Positions 1 to 7,273 of a stretch of 8,192 nt of DNA are shown one piece after another (within the stretch, counting starts at the first letter, position 1; each line of letters begins with the position of its first letter). Origin of the DNA: SHLQ01 sp964494395 (GTDB lineage Bacteria; Actinomycetota; Acidimicrobiia; Acidimicrobiales; SHLQ01); assembly GCA_964494395.1 (NCBI GenBank), contig CAZBTI010000147.1, positions 1 through 8,192 on the forward strand. The letters run 5' to 3'. The notes beneath the pieces were generated by a model. It did no database searches, had not been told where the DNA came from, and saw only the letters and a program-made list of their open reading frames with translations. A program made the translations under genes and the position numbers.

Positions 1-30
1 GAACTCGTCGAGCGCGAACTCGTCGAGCGC
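1..30. repeat. Two perfect 15-bp tandem copies
   Basis: GAACTCGTCGAGCGC occurs twice back to back. In the minus-strand FtsW-like frame each copy encodes a five-residue Arg/Ser/Thr unit. The unit is a multiple of three, so copy-number change would keep the frame. The array reaches the window edge and may continue beyond it. Confidence 0.9.
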
Positions 31-131
31 GATGTTGTTGGCTTTCGCGATGTTGTTGATTTTCGCGGCCCTGGCTTCGGTCGAGGCGTTGGGCGCGTCG
101 TCGTTGGTTTACGTCGTGTCGACTGAGTCAA
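1..131 (-). CDS. ftsW: Probable start of FtsW (lipid II polymerase, SEDS family), cut by the window edge
   Basis: An open frame begins with TTG at 131, overlapping the murD stop as TTGA, and runs to the left edge without a stop (43 codons plus two bases). It encodes only a basic, low-complexity tail rich in Arg, Lys, Ser, Thr and Pro, with the repeats RKSTTS/RKPTTS and RSTSS/RSTSS. No SEDS membrane segment lies inside the window. The call therefore rests on gene order (murD is normally followed by ftsW) and on the 4-base overlap shared by most upstream junctions. FtsW would polymerise lipid II at the septum together with FtsI, and such a tail would sit in the cytoplasm before the first membrane segment. 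The start is weak: TTG with only a loose GGA about 10 bases upstream. Another frame over the same bases is also open and has very GC-rich third positions, but it has no visible start codon. The product could be a different gene. Confidence 0.55.
   Translation of the reverse strand, partial: MTQSTRRKPTTTRPTPRPKPGPRKSTTSRKPTTSRSTSSRSTS
31..66. repeat. Two 18-bp tandem copies (16 of 18 identical)
   Basis: GATGTTGTTGGCTTTCGC is followed directly by GATGTTGTTGATTTTCGC. On the minus strand the pair encodes RKSTTS and RKPTTS-type units in the FtsW-like tail. It abuts the 15-bp array, so about half of the visible coding segment is recent in-frame duplication. Confidence 0.85.
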
Positions 132-1477
132 CGTGATAGGTCCAGTTCTTTTACTGCTCGGATGAAATCGTCGCCTCGGGCGCCGTAATTGGGGTATTGA
201 TCAAACGACGCACACCCCGGCGACAGGAGAACCACATCGCCTTCCACCGCGAGCGTCGTTGCGGTCTGTACAGCTTGGTCCATATTGGGTACCCGATGCA
301 CGGGTTTCACCCCATCAAATGCTGCAGCGACCTCATCGGCGGCATCGCCGAGGGCGATCACCGCACGAACTCGGTCCGCTGTCTCGGTCAATTCGGACAA
401 ATCGAGGCCCTTGTTCTTGCCACCTGCGATCAAAACCACCGACGAGAAACCAGCGACCGCGGTGTTCACGGCATGGGGCACCGTGGCCTTCGAATCGTTG
501 TAGTACGCGACACCTTCGATATCGGCAACGTGCTGGATTCGATGTGGCGCAAGTTGGTGCGTGCGCACTGCGGTTTCGATCCCAGCGGGCGTCGCTCCGA
601 GGCGAAGCGAAAGCGCTGCGGCGACGAGCGTGTTGGTGACATCGTGATCAAAAGTTCGGGGTAGCGAGTCGAATGGGCCGACATCGACTTCGCCGACCAT
701 CAGTCGGCCATCCTCGACAAATGCGGTGGCTCCGTTACCTGGCTCCATGGCGACGATCACCGATTCGATGCTGTCGTCAGATGGCAGGTGTGCACGAACA
801 ACAGGATCGTCAGCGGGGGCGATCGCAACCGCTCCCGGAGCGAGATCCGACCAAATTCTTGCCTTCGCTGCTTCGTAATGGGCAAGAGACTCGTGCACGT
901 CGAGATGGTCGGGGCTGAAGTTCAACCACGCCGCTGCGGTTGGTGAGAAGTACTCGCTGTGTCCTAGCCGGAACGACGATGCTTCGACCACGAACACGTC
1001 GTACTCGGGCGAGTCGATGACTTCGACGAGTGGCACCTCGGTGTTTCCGACACCGGCAGCGCTCACACCGGAAGCTTCGAGCATGGAAACGGTCAGCATC
1101 GTCACCGACGTCTTGCCATCGGTGCCAGTGATCGCGGCGATAGGGCGATCGTCGTACCAACGAGCAATATCGAACTCGGAGATCTTCCTGATCGAAGCCT
1201 CGCGAGCGGCAGCGAAAGCCACGTGGTGCTCCGGGATACCCGGGCTCGGAACAAAGGCAGTCGCGTTGGCAAACAACTCATCGAACGTCGAGCGGTCTGC
1301 GTCAGTGAGCAAACGGCAACCAACGTCGGCGGCGAACTCATGGGTCTCATTCGTTGCGCGGTCATCTACCGCAATGACCACAATGTCTCGTTTGAGCAGA
1401 GCTTTGGCCACGGCCCGGCCTGCCACACCGAGCCCAAGCACGATCGCCGATTCTCCAGCCGAAATCGGTTGGTTCAT
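128..1477 (-). CDS. murD: UDP-N-acetylmuramoyl-L-alanine--D-glutamate ligase MurD
   Basis: MurD is the cytoplasmic ATP-dependent ligase that adds D-Glu to UDP-MurNAc-L-Ala. The 449-residue product has the family length and all three domains. These are an N-terminal Rossmann fold with GLGVAG (15-20), the ATP-binding loop TGTDGKTS (117-124) with VVEASSF (163-169) and NFSPDHLDVH (186-195), the lysine expected to be carbamylated in HYEAAK (K205), and a C-terminal domain with APHRI (310-314), DSKAT (328-332) and SPGCASFDQY (419-428). The ATG at 1477 overlaps the mraY stop as ATGA. A much longer frame exists upstream, but it only shadows mraY, and family alignment begins at MNQPIS. Two residues look unusual: Asp instead of the common Asn in GTNGK, and Val where many MurD proteins have Asn after DSKAT. 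The ribosome site is weak (CAGGGC), which fits coupling to mraY. Confidence 0.97.
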   Translation of the reverse strand: MNQPISAGESAIVLGLGVAGRAVAKALLKRDIVVIAVDDRATNETHEFAADVGCRLLTDADRSTFDELFANATAFVPSPGIPEHHVAFAAAREASIRKISEFDIARWYDDRPIAAITGTDGKTSVTMLTVSMLEASGVSAAGVGNTEVPLVEVIDSPEYDVFVVEASSFRLGHSEYFSPTAAAWLNFSPDHLDVHESLAHYEAAKARIWSDLAPGAVAIAPADDPVVRAHLPSDDSIESVIVAMEPGNGATAFVEDGRLMVGEVDVGPFDSLPRTFDHDVTNTLVAAALSLRLGATPAGIETAVRTHQLAPHRIQHVADIEGVAYYNDSKATVPHAVNTAVAGFSSVVLIAGGKNKGLDLSELTETADRVRAVIALGDAADEVAAAFDGVKPVHRVPNMDQAVQTATTLAVEGDVVLLSPGCASFDQYPNYGARGDDFIRAVKELDLSR

Positions 1478-2529
1478 GCGGTAATGCCCTGGATGATCGA
1501 GTCCCAGTAGAAAATTCCAACACCGGCACCGGTGGTGAGGCCGGTGAGCAACCAGAAGCGAATGATGACCCGAGTTTCGGGCCAACCTGCGAGTTCGAAG
1601 TGGTGATGGATGGGTGCCATCCGGAATAGCCGCTTTCCGTTTCGAAGTTTGAAGACACCGACTTGAAGAATCACCGAGACTGTTTCCGCGACGAACACCG
1701 CTCCCAAAATCGGAAGCAGTAGATGGGTGTTGGTCGTCAGCGCAAGCCCAGCGAGGGCCGCACCAATCGCGAGCGAACCGGTATCGCCCATAAAGATCTG
1801 CGCTGGCGCTGCGTTCCACCACAAGAAGCCGACACATCCGCCGAGCATCGAGACCGAGATCACGGCGAGGTCGAGGGCGTGAGGGATTTGGTACGCCTCA
1901 GGATGGCGGAACGCCCAGAACGCAATGAATGTGTAGCCGGCAAAGTTCAAGATCGCCGCGCCGGAGGCAAGGCCGTCGAGACCATCGGTCAGGTTCACGG
2001 CATTGGCGGTAGCGAGGAGCAGCAGAATTGCCCACAGCGACCAGCCCACCCGACCGAGGTCGAAGCCGATCGAGTCAAAACGCACAAAGGAAAGCTCGGT
2101 CTGGATGCTGGTGAACTGCGTGAGCAAGACGGCGAAAGCAACGGCGACGGACACGAGGCCGACCACCTTGGCTCGTTTGTTGAGGCCGAGGTTCCGCTCG
2201 CGAGAGATCTTGATCCAGTCGTCGAGGAACCCCACCAGACCAGTGGCGAGGATGGTACCCATCAAGATGAGTCCGGTGCGGGTGAAGATGATCGACGTAC
2301 CCACCCCAAAGACATTCGCGATGTCGGCGGCGATGTATCCGAAGAACGCGCCGAACAGGATGGCGATTCCTCCCATCGTTGGGGTTCCGGCTTTGACTTG
2401 GTGGCCTTGAGGTCCGTCTTCGCGAATTGGTTGGCCCACTTCTGCTTTGGTGAGAAAGTCGATAAGGAAGCGAGTGCCGATGAGCGACAGGGTGACCGAC
2501 GTTGCGGCCGCGATCAGGAGGCGGATCAC
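1474..2529 (-). CDS. mraY: Phospho-N-acetylmuramoyl-pentapeptide transferase MraY
   Basis: MraY is the polytopic membrane enzyme that transfers phospho-MurNAc-pentapeptide from UDP to undecaprenyl phosphate, making lipid I on the inner face of the membrane. The 351-residue product is typical in length and has about ten hydrophobic segments. Diagnostic motifs are present in order: GTPTMGG (48-54), the Asp pair in GFLDDW (D103, D104), NLTDGLDG (179-186), FMGDTGS (246-252) and the basic histidine-rich loop MAPIHHHFELAGW (304-316). The start is GTG at 2529, overlapping the murE stop as GTGA. The protein then begins directly with the first membrane helix, as expected. Upstream there is no clear Shine-Dalgarno sequence, only a G-rich GGTTGGG about 11 bases away. 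In most dcw clusters murF would lie between murE and this gene; here nothing separates them. Confidence 0.98.
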   Translation of the reverse strand: MIRLLIAAATSVTLSLIGTRFLIDFLTKAEVGQPIREDGPQGHQVKAGTPTMGGIAILFGAFFGYIAADIANVFGVGTSIIFTRTGLILMGTILATGLVGFLDDWIKISRERNLGLNKRAKVVGLVSVAVAFAVLLTQFTSIQTELSFVRFDSIGFDLGRVGWSLWAILLLLATANAVNLTDGLDGLASGAAILNFAGYTFIAFWAFRHPEAYQIPHALDLAVISVSMLGGCVGFLWWNAAPAQIFMGDTGSLAIGAALAGLALTTNTHLLLPILGAVFVAETVSVILQVGVFKLRNGKRLFRMAPIHHHFELAGWPETRVIIRFWLLTGLTTGAGVGIFYWDSIIQGITA

Positions 2530-4004
2530 TTAGCGGTTACCCAACCGGCCAATGCCAGCGCGGACCGAGCTTCTTCGCGGTCATCAAAGTGTGTGCGAGT
2601 CGTTCCCACGATCTGATAGTCCTCGTGACCTTTCCCCGCTATGACAACGATGTCCCCGGGGGACGCCCCCGAGATGGCTGCCGAAATAGCCTCGCTCCGA
2701 TCGACGAAAACGTGCACGTCATCGTGAGTAGGGATTCCAGCAACCACGTCGCCAATGATTGTTGCAGGGTCTTCGGTCCGAGGGTTGTCACTGGTGACAT
2801 AAAGCCGATCGGCAGCAGCGGCCGCGCCACCCATAAGAGGACGCTTGCCAGGGTCGCGATCTCCAGCCGCACCGAAAACCAAAATGACCGAACCATCGGA
2901 AAGCTGACGTGCGCTCTCGACGGCGGCGGCGACGCTCGCTGGCGTGTGTGAATAGTCGACTACGACCGAGAAGGGTTGACCAGCCTCGATCGACTCGAAT
3001 CGCCCGGGCACAGAGGGCACCGTGTGAAGGGCTGCTGCAACGTCTTCAACAGCAAACCCGAGCAGCACCGCAGCCTCGGCTGCCATCAGCGAATTGTTGA
3101 CGCTGAACGCTCCTCCGAGGGGAAGTTCGATGGTGCGGTCGCGCCATTGGAAGGTCGAGGACCCTTGCTGGAGCGTGCCCGCTTGTGCGGTACCATCTCC
3201 ATCGACCTCTTGGAGGTCTTGCTCGCGGACCATGTCGGCGAGCCGGGCTCCGTATTCGTTCGAGACATCGATGACGTTGTGTGCTCCGACCTCTGGCGTG
3301 AAGAGCAGAGCTTTTGCTCGAAAGTAGTCATCCATGTCGGTGTGGTAGTCGAGATGATCTTGGCTCAAGTTGGTAAAGACAGCGACCGCAACCTCAGCTC
3401 CTGCGATCCGCTGCTGGTCGAGCGCGTGTGAAGAAACCTCGGCCGCCACGACCGTCGCCCCGTCATCGCGATGCTCGGCGAGGGCGGCATGGAAATCTGG
3501 CGCGGCGGCGGTGGTGAGCGAACCGGTGAGCGTGCCCATCGATGCCGCTACTCCCCCGCAGGTGTTCACGAGATGAGCGAGGATGGTGACGACCGATGTC
3601 TTGCCGTTCGTGCCCGTGACAGCGACCAACGCCACGTCATCACTGGGCTGACCAAAGAGCGCTGCAGCAAGGTAGCCGGTTGCTTTGGAGGAGTCTTGAC
3701 TTTCGATCTGCACGACCGTGCTGTCGATCGAGAGCCCTTCGCCACCATTTGGAATCTCGACGAGAACGGCGGTTGCACCGGCTTCGACCGCCGCATCGAC
3801 ATAGTCGTGCCCGTCGACGACCGAGCCACGGATCGCGCAGAAAAGTCCACCGGCTTCAACCTTGCGGCTGTCTTGGGTGATGGAAGAAATACTCACATCC
3901 CTCGCCGATTCGACCAGCTCCGCAGCATTCGCGATGAGACCTGGCGAACGCGCTTCAACCTCGGTAACGAGGTCGGCGAGCGAAGAAACTTGCCTACTGG
4001 GCAT
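2526..4004 (-). CDS. murE: UDP-MurNAc-tripeptide ligase MurE, probably meso-diaminopimelate adding
   Basis: MurE adds the third residue to UDP-MurNAc-L-Ala-D-Glu in the cytoplasm. The 492-residue product shows an N-terminal UDP-MurNAc domain with TQDSRKVEAGGLFCAI (43-58), the ATP loop GTNGKTS (131-137), EVSSHALDQ (189-197), FTNLSQDHLDYH (210-221), the likely carbamylated lysine in YFRAK (K231), and a C-terminal domain with DYSHTP (350-355), GDRDPGKRPLMG (381-392), DNPR (406-409) and GKGHE (457-461). DNPR is the established signature for meso-diaminopimelate selection, as opposed to lysine. The ATG at 4004 overlaps the end of ftsI by 11 bases. The frame stays open to 4103, but those extra 33 residues shadow ftsI and do not look like MurE. 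The region after LTT (164-180) departs from the usual LTTPE-like sequence. Its stop overlaps mraY, leaving no room for murF. Confidence 0.97.
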   Translation of the reverse strand: MPSRQVSSLADLVTEVEARSPGLIANAAELVESARDVSISSITQDSRKVEAGGLFCAIRGSVVDGHDYVDAAVEAGATAVLVEIPNGGEGLSIDSTVVQIESQDSSKATGYLAAALFGQPSDDVALVAVTGTNGKTSVVTILAHLVNTCGGVAASMGTLTGSLTTAAAPDFHAALAEHRDDGATVVAAEVSSHALDQQRIAGAEVAVAVFTNLSQDHLDYHTDMDDYFRAKALLFTPEVGAHNVIDVSNEYGARLADMVREQDLQEVDGDGTAQAGTLQQGSSTFQWRDRTIELPLGGAFSVNNSLMAAEAAVLLGFAVEDVAAALHTVPSVPGRFESIEAGQPFSVVVDYSHTPASVAAAVESARQLSDGSVILVFGAAGDRDPGKRPLMGGAAAAADRLYVTSDNPRTEDPATIIGDVVAGIPTHDDVHVFVDRSEAISAAISGASPGDIVVIAGKGHEDYQIVGTTRTHFDDREEARSALALAGWVTAK

Positions 4005-5751
4005 TGTCCACAGAATCGGCCGGAGGGATACGGAAGTGCTGAAGAGCAAAGTTTGAGATCTCGCCGAACAGCGGTGCCGCGATTCGTCCACCCGATGCCT
4101 CACCGTCGGGCTCTTCGATCATGACCACGATCGACAGTTCTGGGTTCGCTGCCGGCAGGAATCCAGCGAAGCTGGTGAGCAGATGCACTTCACCGAGTTC
4201 GTCTTGATAGCCGCCACCCGGTTGAGCAATCAGAGCAGTGCCGGTCTTTCCGGCGATCTGGTAGCCGGGAACCGAGGCGAGCACACCCGTACCACCCTCG
4301 CTCACTACGCCGGCGAGAAGGGAAGTAACTTCATGGGCGGTCTCCTCGGAGATCACGCGGCGACCTTCCCGGGGGCTCACGATGTCGAGATCACCGTCGC
4401 CGGTCTGAATTCCTGCAACGAGGTGCGGTTCAACGAGGACGCCGTCGTTCGCAAAGACGTTGTACGAACGCAACATCTGGAGCGGAGTCGCTGCATACCC
4501 GTAGCCGATTGCAGCTTGGGTTCGAGAGATTCCGGACCAATCCTCTTCGTCGTGCAAGATGCCCGCAGACTCTCCCGGAAAATCGAGTGCGGTCGGAGCG
4601 CCCAGACCGAAATCGGCGAGGTACTGGTGGAACGCCTCGTCGCCAATGCGATCGACGAGGAGCGCGACACCAACGTTTGACGAGTTCCGGAGGATGTCGC
4701 CAGTATCCATGACGACCTGATCGGTGCGGACACTGTCGGTCACAACGAGGTCGTAGATTTCGAGTTCATCGGCCACCTCGACCGTCGTGTTCGAATCGAT
4801 GAGGCCCTCTTCGATCAGCGCAGCGACGGCGAGCGGCTTGCTGATCGAGCCAGGTTCAACAATCCATGTGACCGAACGATTCTCGCCCGACACCACGACC
4901 TCGTCATCGCCATTGCGACCGACTGTCGACATGGCGAGGATCTCGCCGGTCGCTACCCGAGAGACGATCACCGTTCCCGAGTTCGCTCCAGATTCAGCAA
5001 CCGTTTGTTGGAGAAGATTCTCGACTTCAAACTGCACGGTGCGGTCGAGCGTCAAGACGAGGGAGTCGCCCGGAGTTGGAGCGATCAGTTCGTACTCGCC
5101 GTCGGGGATTGTCACGGCCTGCGCTCCGCCCGAGGCGATACCGCGTTCGACGACCATCCTGCCGGACTCGCCGGTGAGGAACTCGTCGTACTGGGCTTCC
5201 AATCCGGAGAGACCAATGCCATCCACATCGGTCCGCCCGAGGATGCCACGAGCAACATCGCTTCCCGACGGGGTGATGCGAGCCTGTTCCTCGATGGCGT
5301 AGATACCGGGCAGATCGAGCGCGAGTACGGCTTCGGCCACCTCATCGTCGAGTTGTCGAGCCATCCACGCGAACTGTGCCCCGTCGTTGGAGAGACGGCG
5401 AGCGAGCTGGTCGACGTTTCCGCCGGCGACCGCGACGATTTGTTGTGCTGTGCCGGCCGGATCGGTGATCAGACGCGGGTCGGCCCAAATGCTCTCGCGC
5501 GGGGTCGACACGGCCAGTTCGACGCCGTTACGGTCGACGATCGCTCCACGTTCGGCAGCGAGCGCTGCGGTTCGAATTCGTTGGCTCTCGCCGTGCTCGA
5601 TTAGCCGCTCGGGGTCGAGCACCTGCAACGACACCAACCGGTAGATCATCAGCGCGCCGACAGCCATCATGGTGAGGCCGAGCAGGATGACTCTCCATCC
5701 AGAGAATCCGCTCTTGGTCGGTTGGCGCACCAGGCTCATGATGGCGGTCAT
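3994..5751 (-). CDS. ftsI: Septal peptidoglycan transpeptidase FtsI (class B penicillin-binding protein)
   Basis: FtsI cross-links septal peptidoglycan on the outer side of the membrane and works with FtsW. The 585-residue product has a short cytoplasmic N-terminus, one membrane anchor (about 20-40), a dimerisation domain with AAERGAIVDRNG (65-76) and a GLSGLEAQYDEFLTG stretch (180-194), and a transpeptidase domain. The catalytic motifs are SISK (302-305, nucleophile Ser302 in EPGSISKP), SSN (357-359) and KTG (502-504). No PASTA domain follows. ATG at 5751 overlaps the ftsL stop as ATGA and has a good ribosome site, AGGAAGG nine bases upstream. A second Met at residue 5 is possible but has no better site. 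The location between ftsL and murE is the standard one, which separates this protein from other class B enzymes. Confidence 0.96.
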   Translation of the reverse strand: MTAIMSLVRQPTKSGFSGWRVILLGLTMMAVGALMIYRLVSLQVLDPERLIEHGESQRIRTAALAAERGAIVDRNGVELAVSTPRESIWADPRLITDPAGTAQQIVAVAGGNVDQLARRLSNDGAQFAWMARQLDDEVAEAVLALDLPGIYAIEEQARITPSGSDVARGILGRTDVDGIGLSGLEAQYDEFLTGESGRMVVERGIASGGAQAVTIPDGEYELIAPTPGDSLVLTLDRTVQFEVENLLQQTVAESGANSGTVIVSRVATGEILAMSTVGRNGDDEVVVSGENRSVTWIVEPGSISKPLAVAALIEEGLIDSNTTVEVADELEIYDLVVTDSVRTDQVVMDTGDILRNSSNVGVALLVDRIGDEAFHQYLADFGLGAPTALDFPGESAGILHDEEDWSGISRTQAAIGYGYAATPLQMLRSYNVFANDGVLVEPHLVAGIQTGDGDLDIVSPREGRRVISEETAHEVTSLLAGVVSEGGTGVLASVPGYQIAGKTGTALIAQPGGGYQDELGEVHLLTSFAGFLPAANPELSIVVMIEEPDGEASGGRIAAPLFGEISNFALQHFRIPPADSVDNAQ

Positions 5752-6245
5752 GGGTCCGCACCTTCCTCTACATCTTCTACTTCCCCAGCTTCTGTTCCCA
5801 CTTCTTCTTGAGGGGTGTTGTCAGCAGCGACCACAACTTGTGGGGTTTCCTCTTCGTCGAGTCCGAAGCGCGCTTCGAGATCACTCGATAGGGGTGCAGG
5901 GCCGAACGGGTCGCCGAGGGTGGGGGGCTGGAGAATCGCGTTGAGGTCCGGATCGACTCCCGGGAGGTACGTGCGTTCCTCTGGGCGGATCATGCCGAGG
6001 CGGTCGACGGCGGTTTCAAGAATCCGTGCCGGTGCCTCGAGTTCAATGACCTCGAGTCGCAACTCTTGATTGATTGCCTGTTCAGCAGAGATCTCGGCGG
6101 AGACTCCGTCGAGCAGAACGCGATTTTGCACGATAAACGTCTGGACGATCACGATGCCGAGCAGCGATCCAAAGACCACAACGACGGCGATTGCCGGGAA
6201 CACCAACTGTCTGGACTTCTTGAGGATCGGGAAACGCTTCGTCAC
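5748..6245 (-). CDS. ftsL: FtsL-like septum formation protein with long acidic tail
   Basis: FtsL is a small bitopic protein that forms a complex with FtsB/DivIC and FtsQ and helps activate FtsWI. The 165-residue product has a basic cytoplasmic N-terminus (VTKRFPILKK), one strong membrane segment (about 14-38), a predicted coiled-coil stretch (about 42-73), then RILETAVDRLGMIRPEERTY (74-93), a pattern typical of FtsL/DivIC proteins. Residues 105-165 form a Pro-rich and then strongly acidic tail, which should lie outside the membrane. GTG at 6245 overlaps the rsmH stop as GTGA, with GAGGGGG upstream. The frame continues 38 codons further up, but that part shadows rsmH. FtsL family sequences are poorly conserved, so the call depends on topology and on the position between rsmH and ftsI. 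Confidence 0.88.
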   Translation of the reverse strand: MTKRFPILKKSRQLVFPAIAVVVVFGSLLGIVIVQTFIVQNRVLLDGVSAEISAEQAINQELRLEVIELEAPARILETAVDRLGMIRPEERTYLPGVDPDLNAILQPPTLGDPFGPAPLSSDLEARFGLDEEETPQVVVAADNTPQEEVGTEAGEVEDVEEGADP

Positions 6246-7183
6246 GAGGCCACTGCCCCCTCGGGGATACGGGTGATTCCTCGCAGACGCGCCGACCGTG
6301 CACGCTTGTTCGCGTCTACTTCGTCTTCGCTCGGAGTGTGGGCGCCGCGGAACAACCACCGGAACTCAGATTGTGGTGGCATGCCAGCGGGAACTCCCGC
6401 TTCGATCGTGCGGCGCATTGCGTCTTTGACGATCCGGTCCTCGCCCGAGTGGTAGGTGAGCACAAGCCCGACACCGCCGCGGGACAACAGTGAAATCATC
6501 GACTCGAGTGACTTGGCGAGAATCGCGAGCTCGTCATTGACCTCGATGCGAATGGCTTGGAACGAACGCTTTGCTGGATGGCCCGTACTCTTGCGTCGAA
6601 CAGCGGCGGGCAATGCTTCGGCGATGGTCTGAGCGAGCGTTCCCGTGGAGTCGAACGGGCGGCCGTCGATGATCGCCTGAGCAATGCGCTTGGCGTGCCG
6701 TTCATCTCCATACGACACGAGGACGTCGATGAGCTCACCTCGGCTATAGCTATTTACGACATCGGCTGCGGTTTGGGTCTGTCCGGTATCCATCCGCATA
6801 TCGAGTGGGCCGTCGTTGTGGTAGCTGAACCCACGCTCGGCAATGTCGAGTTGTGGCGAAGACACCCCAAGGTCCATAAGAAATCCTGAGACCTCATCGT
6901 GACCAGCGCTTCGAATTGCAACGGCGGCTCCATCGAAACGGGTCTTCACCAGGGTCGCCCGATCCTCGTATTCGCGAAGCCGGTCGCCTGCAGCCGAGAG
7001 CGCCATGTCGTCTTGGTCGACGCCAAAGAGGGAAAGCGAATCATTTGTTTCCAAGACCGCTTCAGCGTGCCCTGCTCCCCCGAGGGTGAGATCCGCGAAG
7101 ACTCCAGCTGGCAGGCCAGCGGCGTGGCCTGCAATCTCCCCGACCATGACGGGAACGTGATCAAAATCGTGTGGAGGTGTCAT
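6242..7183 (-). CDS. rsmH: 16S rRNA (cytosine-1402 N4) methyltransferase RsmH (MraW)
   Basis: RsmH methylates C1402 of 16S rRNA in the ribosomal P site, using S-adenosylmethionine. The 313-residue product carries the family motifs: HVPVM (9-13), the SAM-binding DLTLGGAGHA (31-40), GVDQDD (54-59), MDLGVSSPQLD (103-113), RGFSYHNDGPLDMRMD (117-132), HPAKRSFQAIRIEVN (202-216) and YHSGEDRIVK (244-253). The last two differ slightly from the usual HPATRTFQALRIEVN and YHSLEDRIVK. ATG at 7183 was chosen because MTPPHDFDHVPVM matches the family start. A TTG at 7198 would add only five residues, and a stop lies in frame at 7226-7228. No Shine-Dalgarno sequence precedes either start; the 25 bases before the ATG are almost all pyrimidine. 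The gene is separated from mraZ by a structured leader. Confidence 0.97.
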   Translation of the reverse strand: MTPPHDFDHVPVMVGEIAGHAAGLPAGVFADLTLGGAGHAEAVLETNDSLSLFGVDQDDMALSAAGDRLREYEDRATLVKTRFDGAAVAIRSAGHDEVSGFLMDLGVSSPQLDIAERGFSYHNDGPLDMRMDTGQTQTAADVVNSYSRGELIDVLVSYGDERHAKRIAQAIIDGRPFDSTGTLAQTIAEALPAAVRRKSTGHPAKRSFQAIRIEVNDELAILAKSLESMISLLSRGGVGLVLTYHSGEDRIVKDAMRRTIEAGVPAGMPPQSEFRWLFRGAHTPSEDEVDANKRARSARLRGITRIPEGAVAS

Positions 7184-7226
7184 GAAAAAGGGCAGCAAAA
7201 AGTAGAGGTGTTGCGGGTGGTGGCCT

Positions 7227-7241
7227 CATGGTCGAACCATG
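7227..7241 (-). other. Small perfect hairpin ahead of rsmH
   Basis: CATGGTTCGACCATG on the minus strand forms a 6-bp stem with a UCG loop, 43 bases before the rsmH start. It follows a U-rich stretch rather than preceding one, so it does not read as a terminator. It could be part of the leader fold or chance. Confidence 0.4.
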
Positions 7242-7273
7242 AAAAGAGAAACTTCTGGGCCAAGTAGCGCTAG

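Noticed and set aside
197..664. Long plus-strand frames opposite murD, and similar ones opposite mraY, murE and ftsI
   Set aside because: They are shadows of well-supported minus-strand genes in GC-rich DNA and show no family motifs.
7168..7230. A 22-codon leader-peptide-like frame MRPPPATPLLF overlapping the rsmH start
   Set aside because: No ribosome site and no amino acid bias suggesting attenuation; the overlap is probably incidental.
7227..7241. CATGGTTCGACCATG as an intrinsic terminator
   Set aside because: The stem is short and not followed by a U-run on the transcribed strand.
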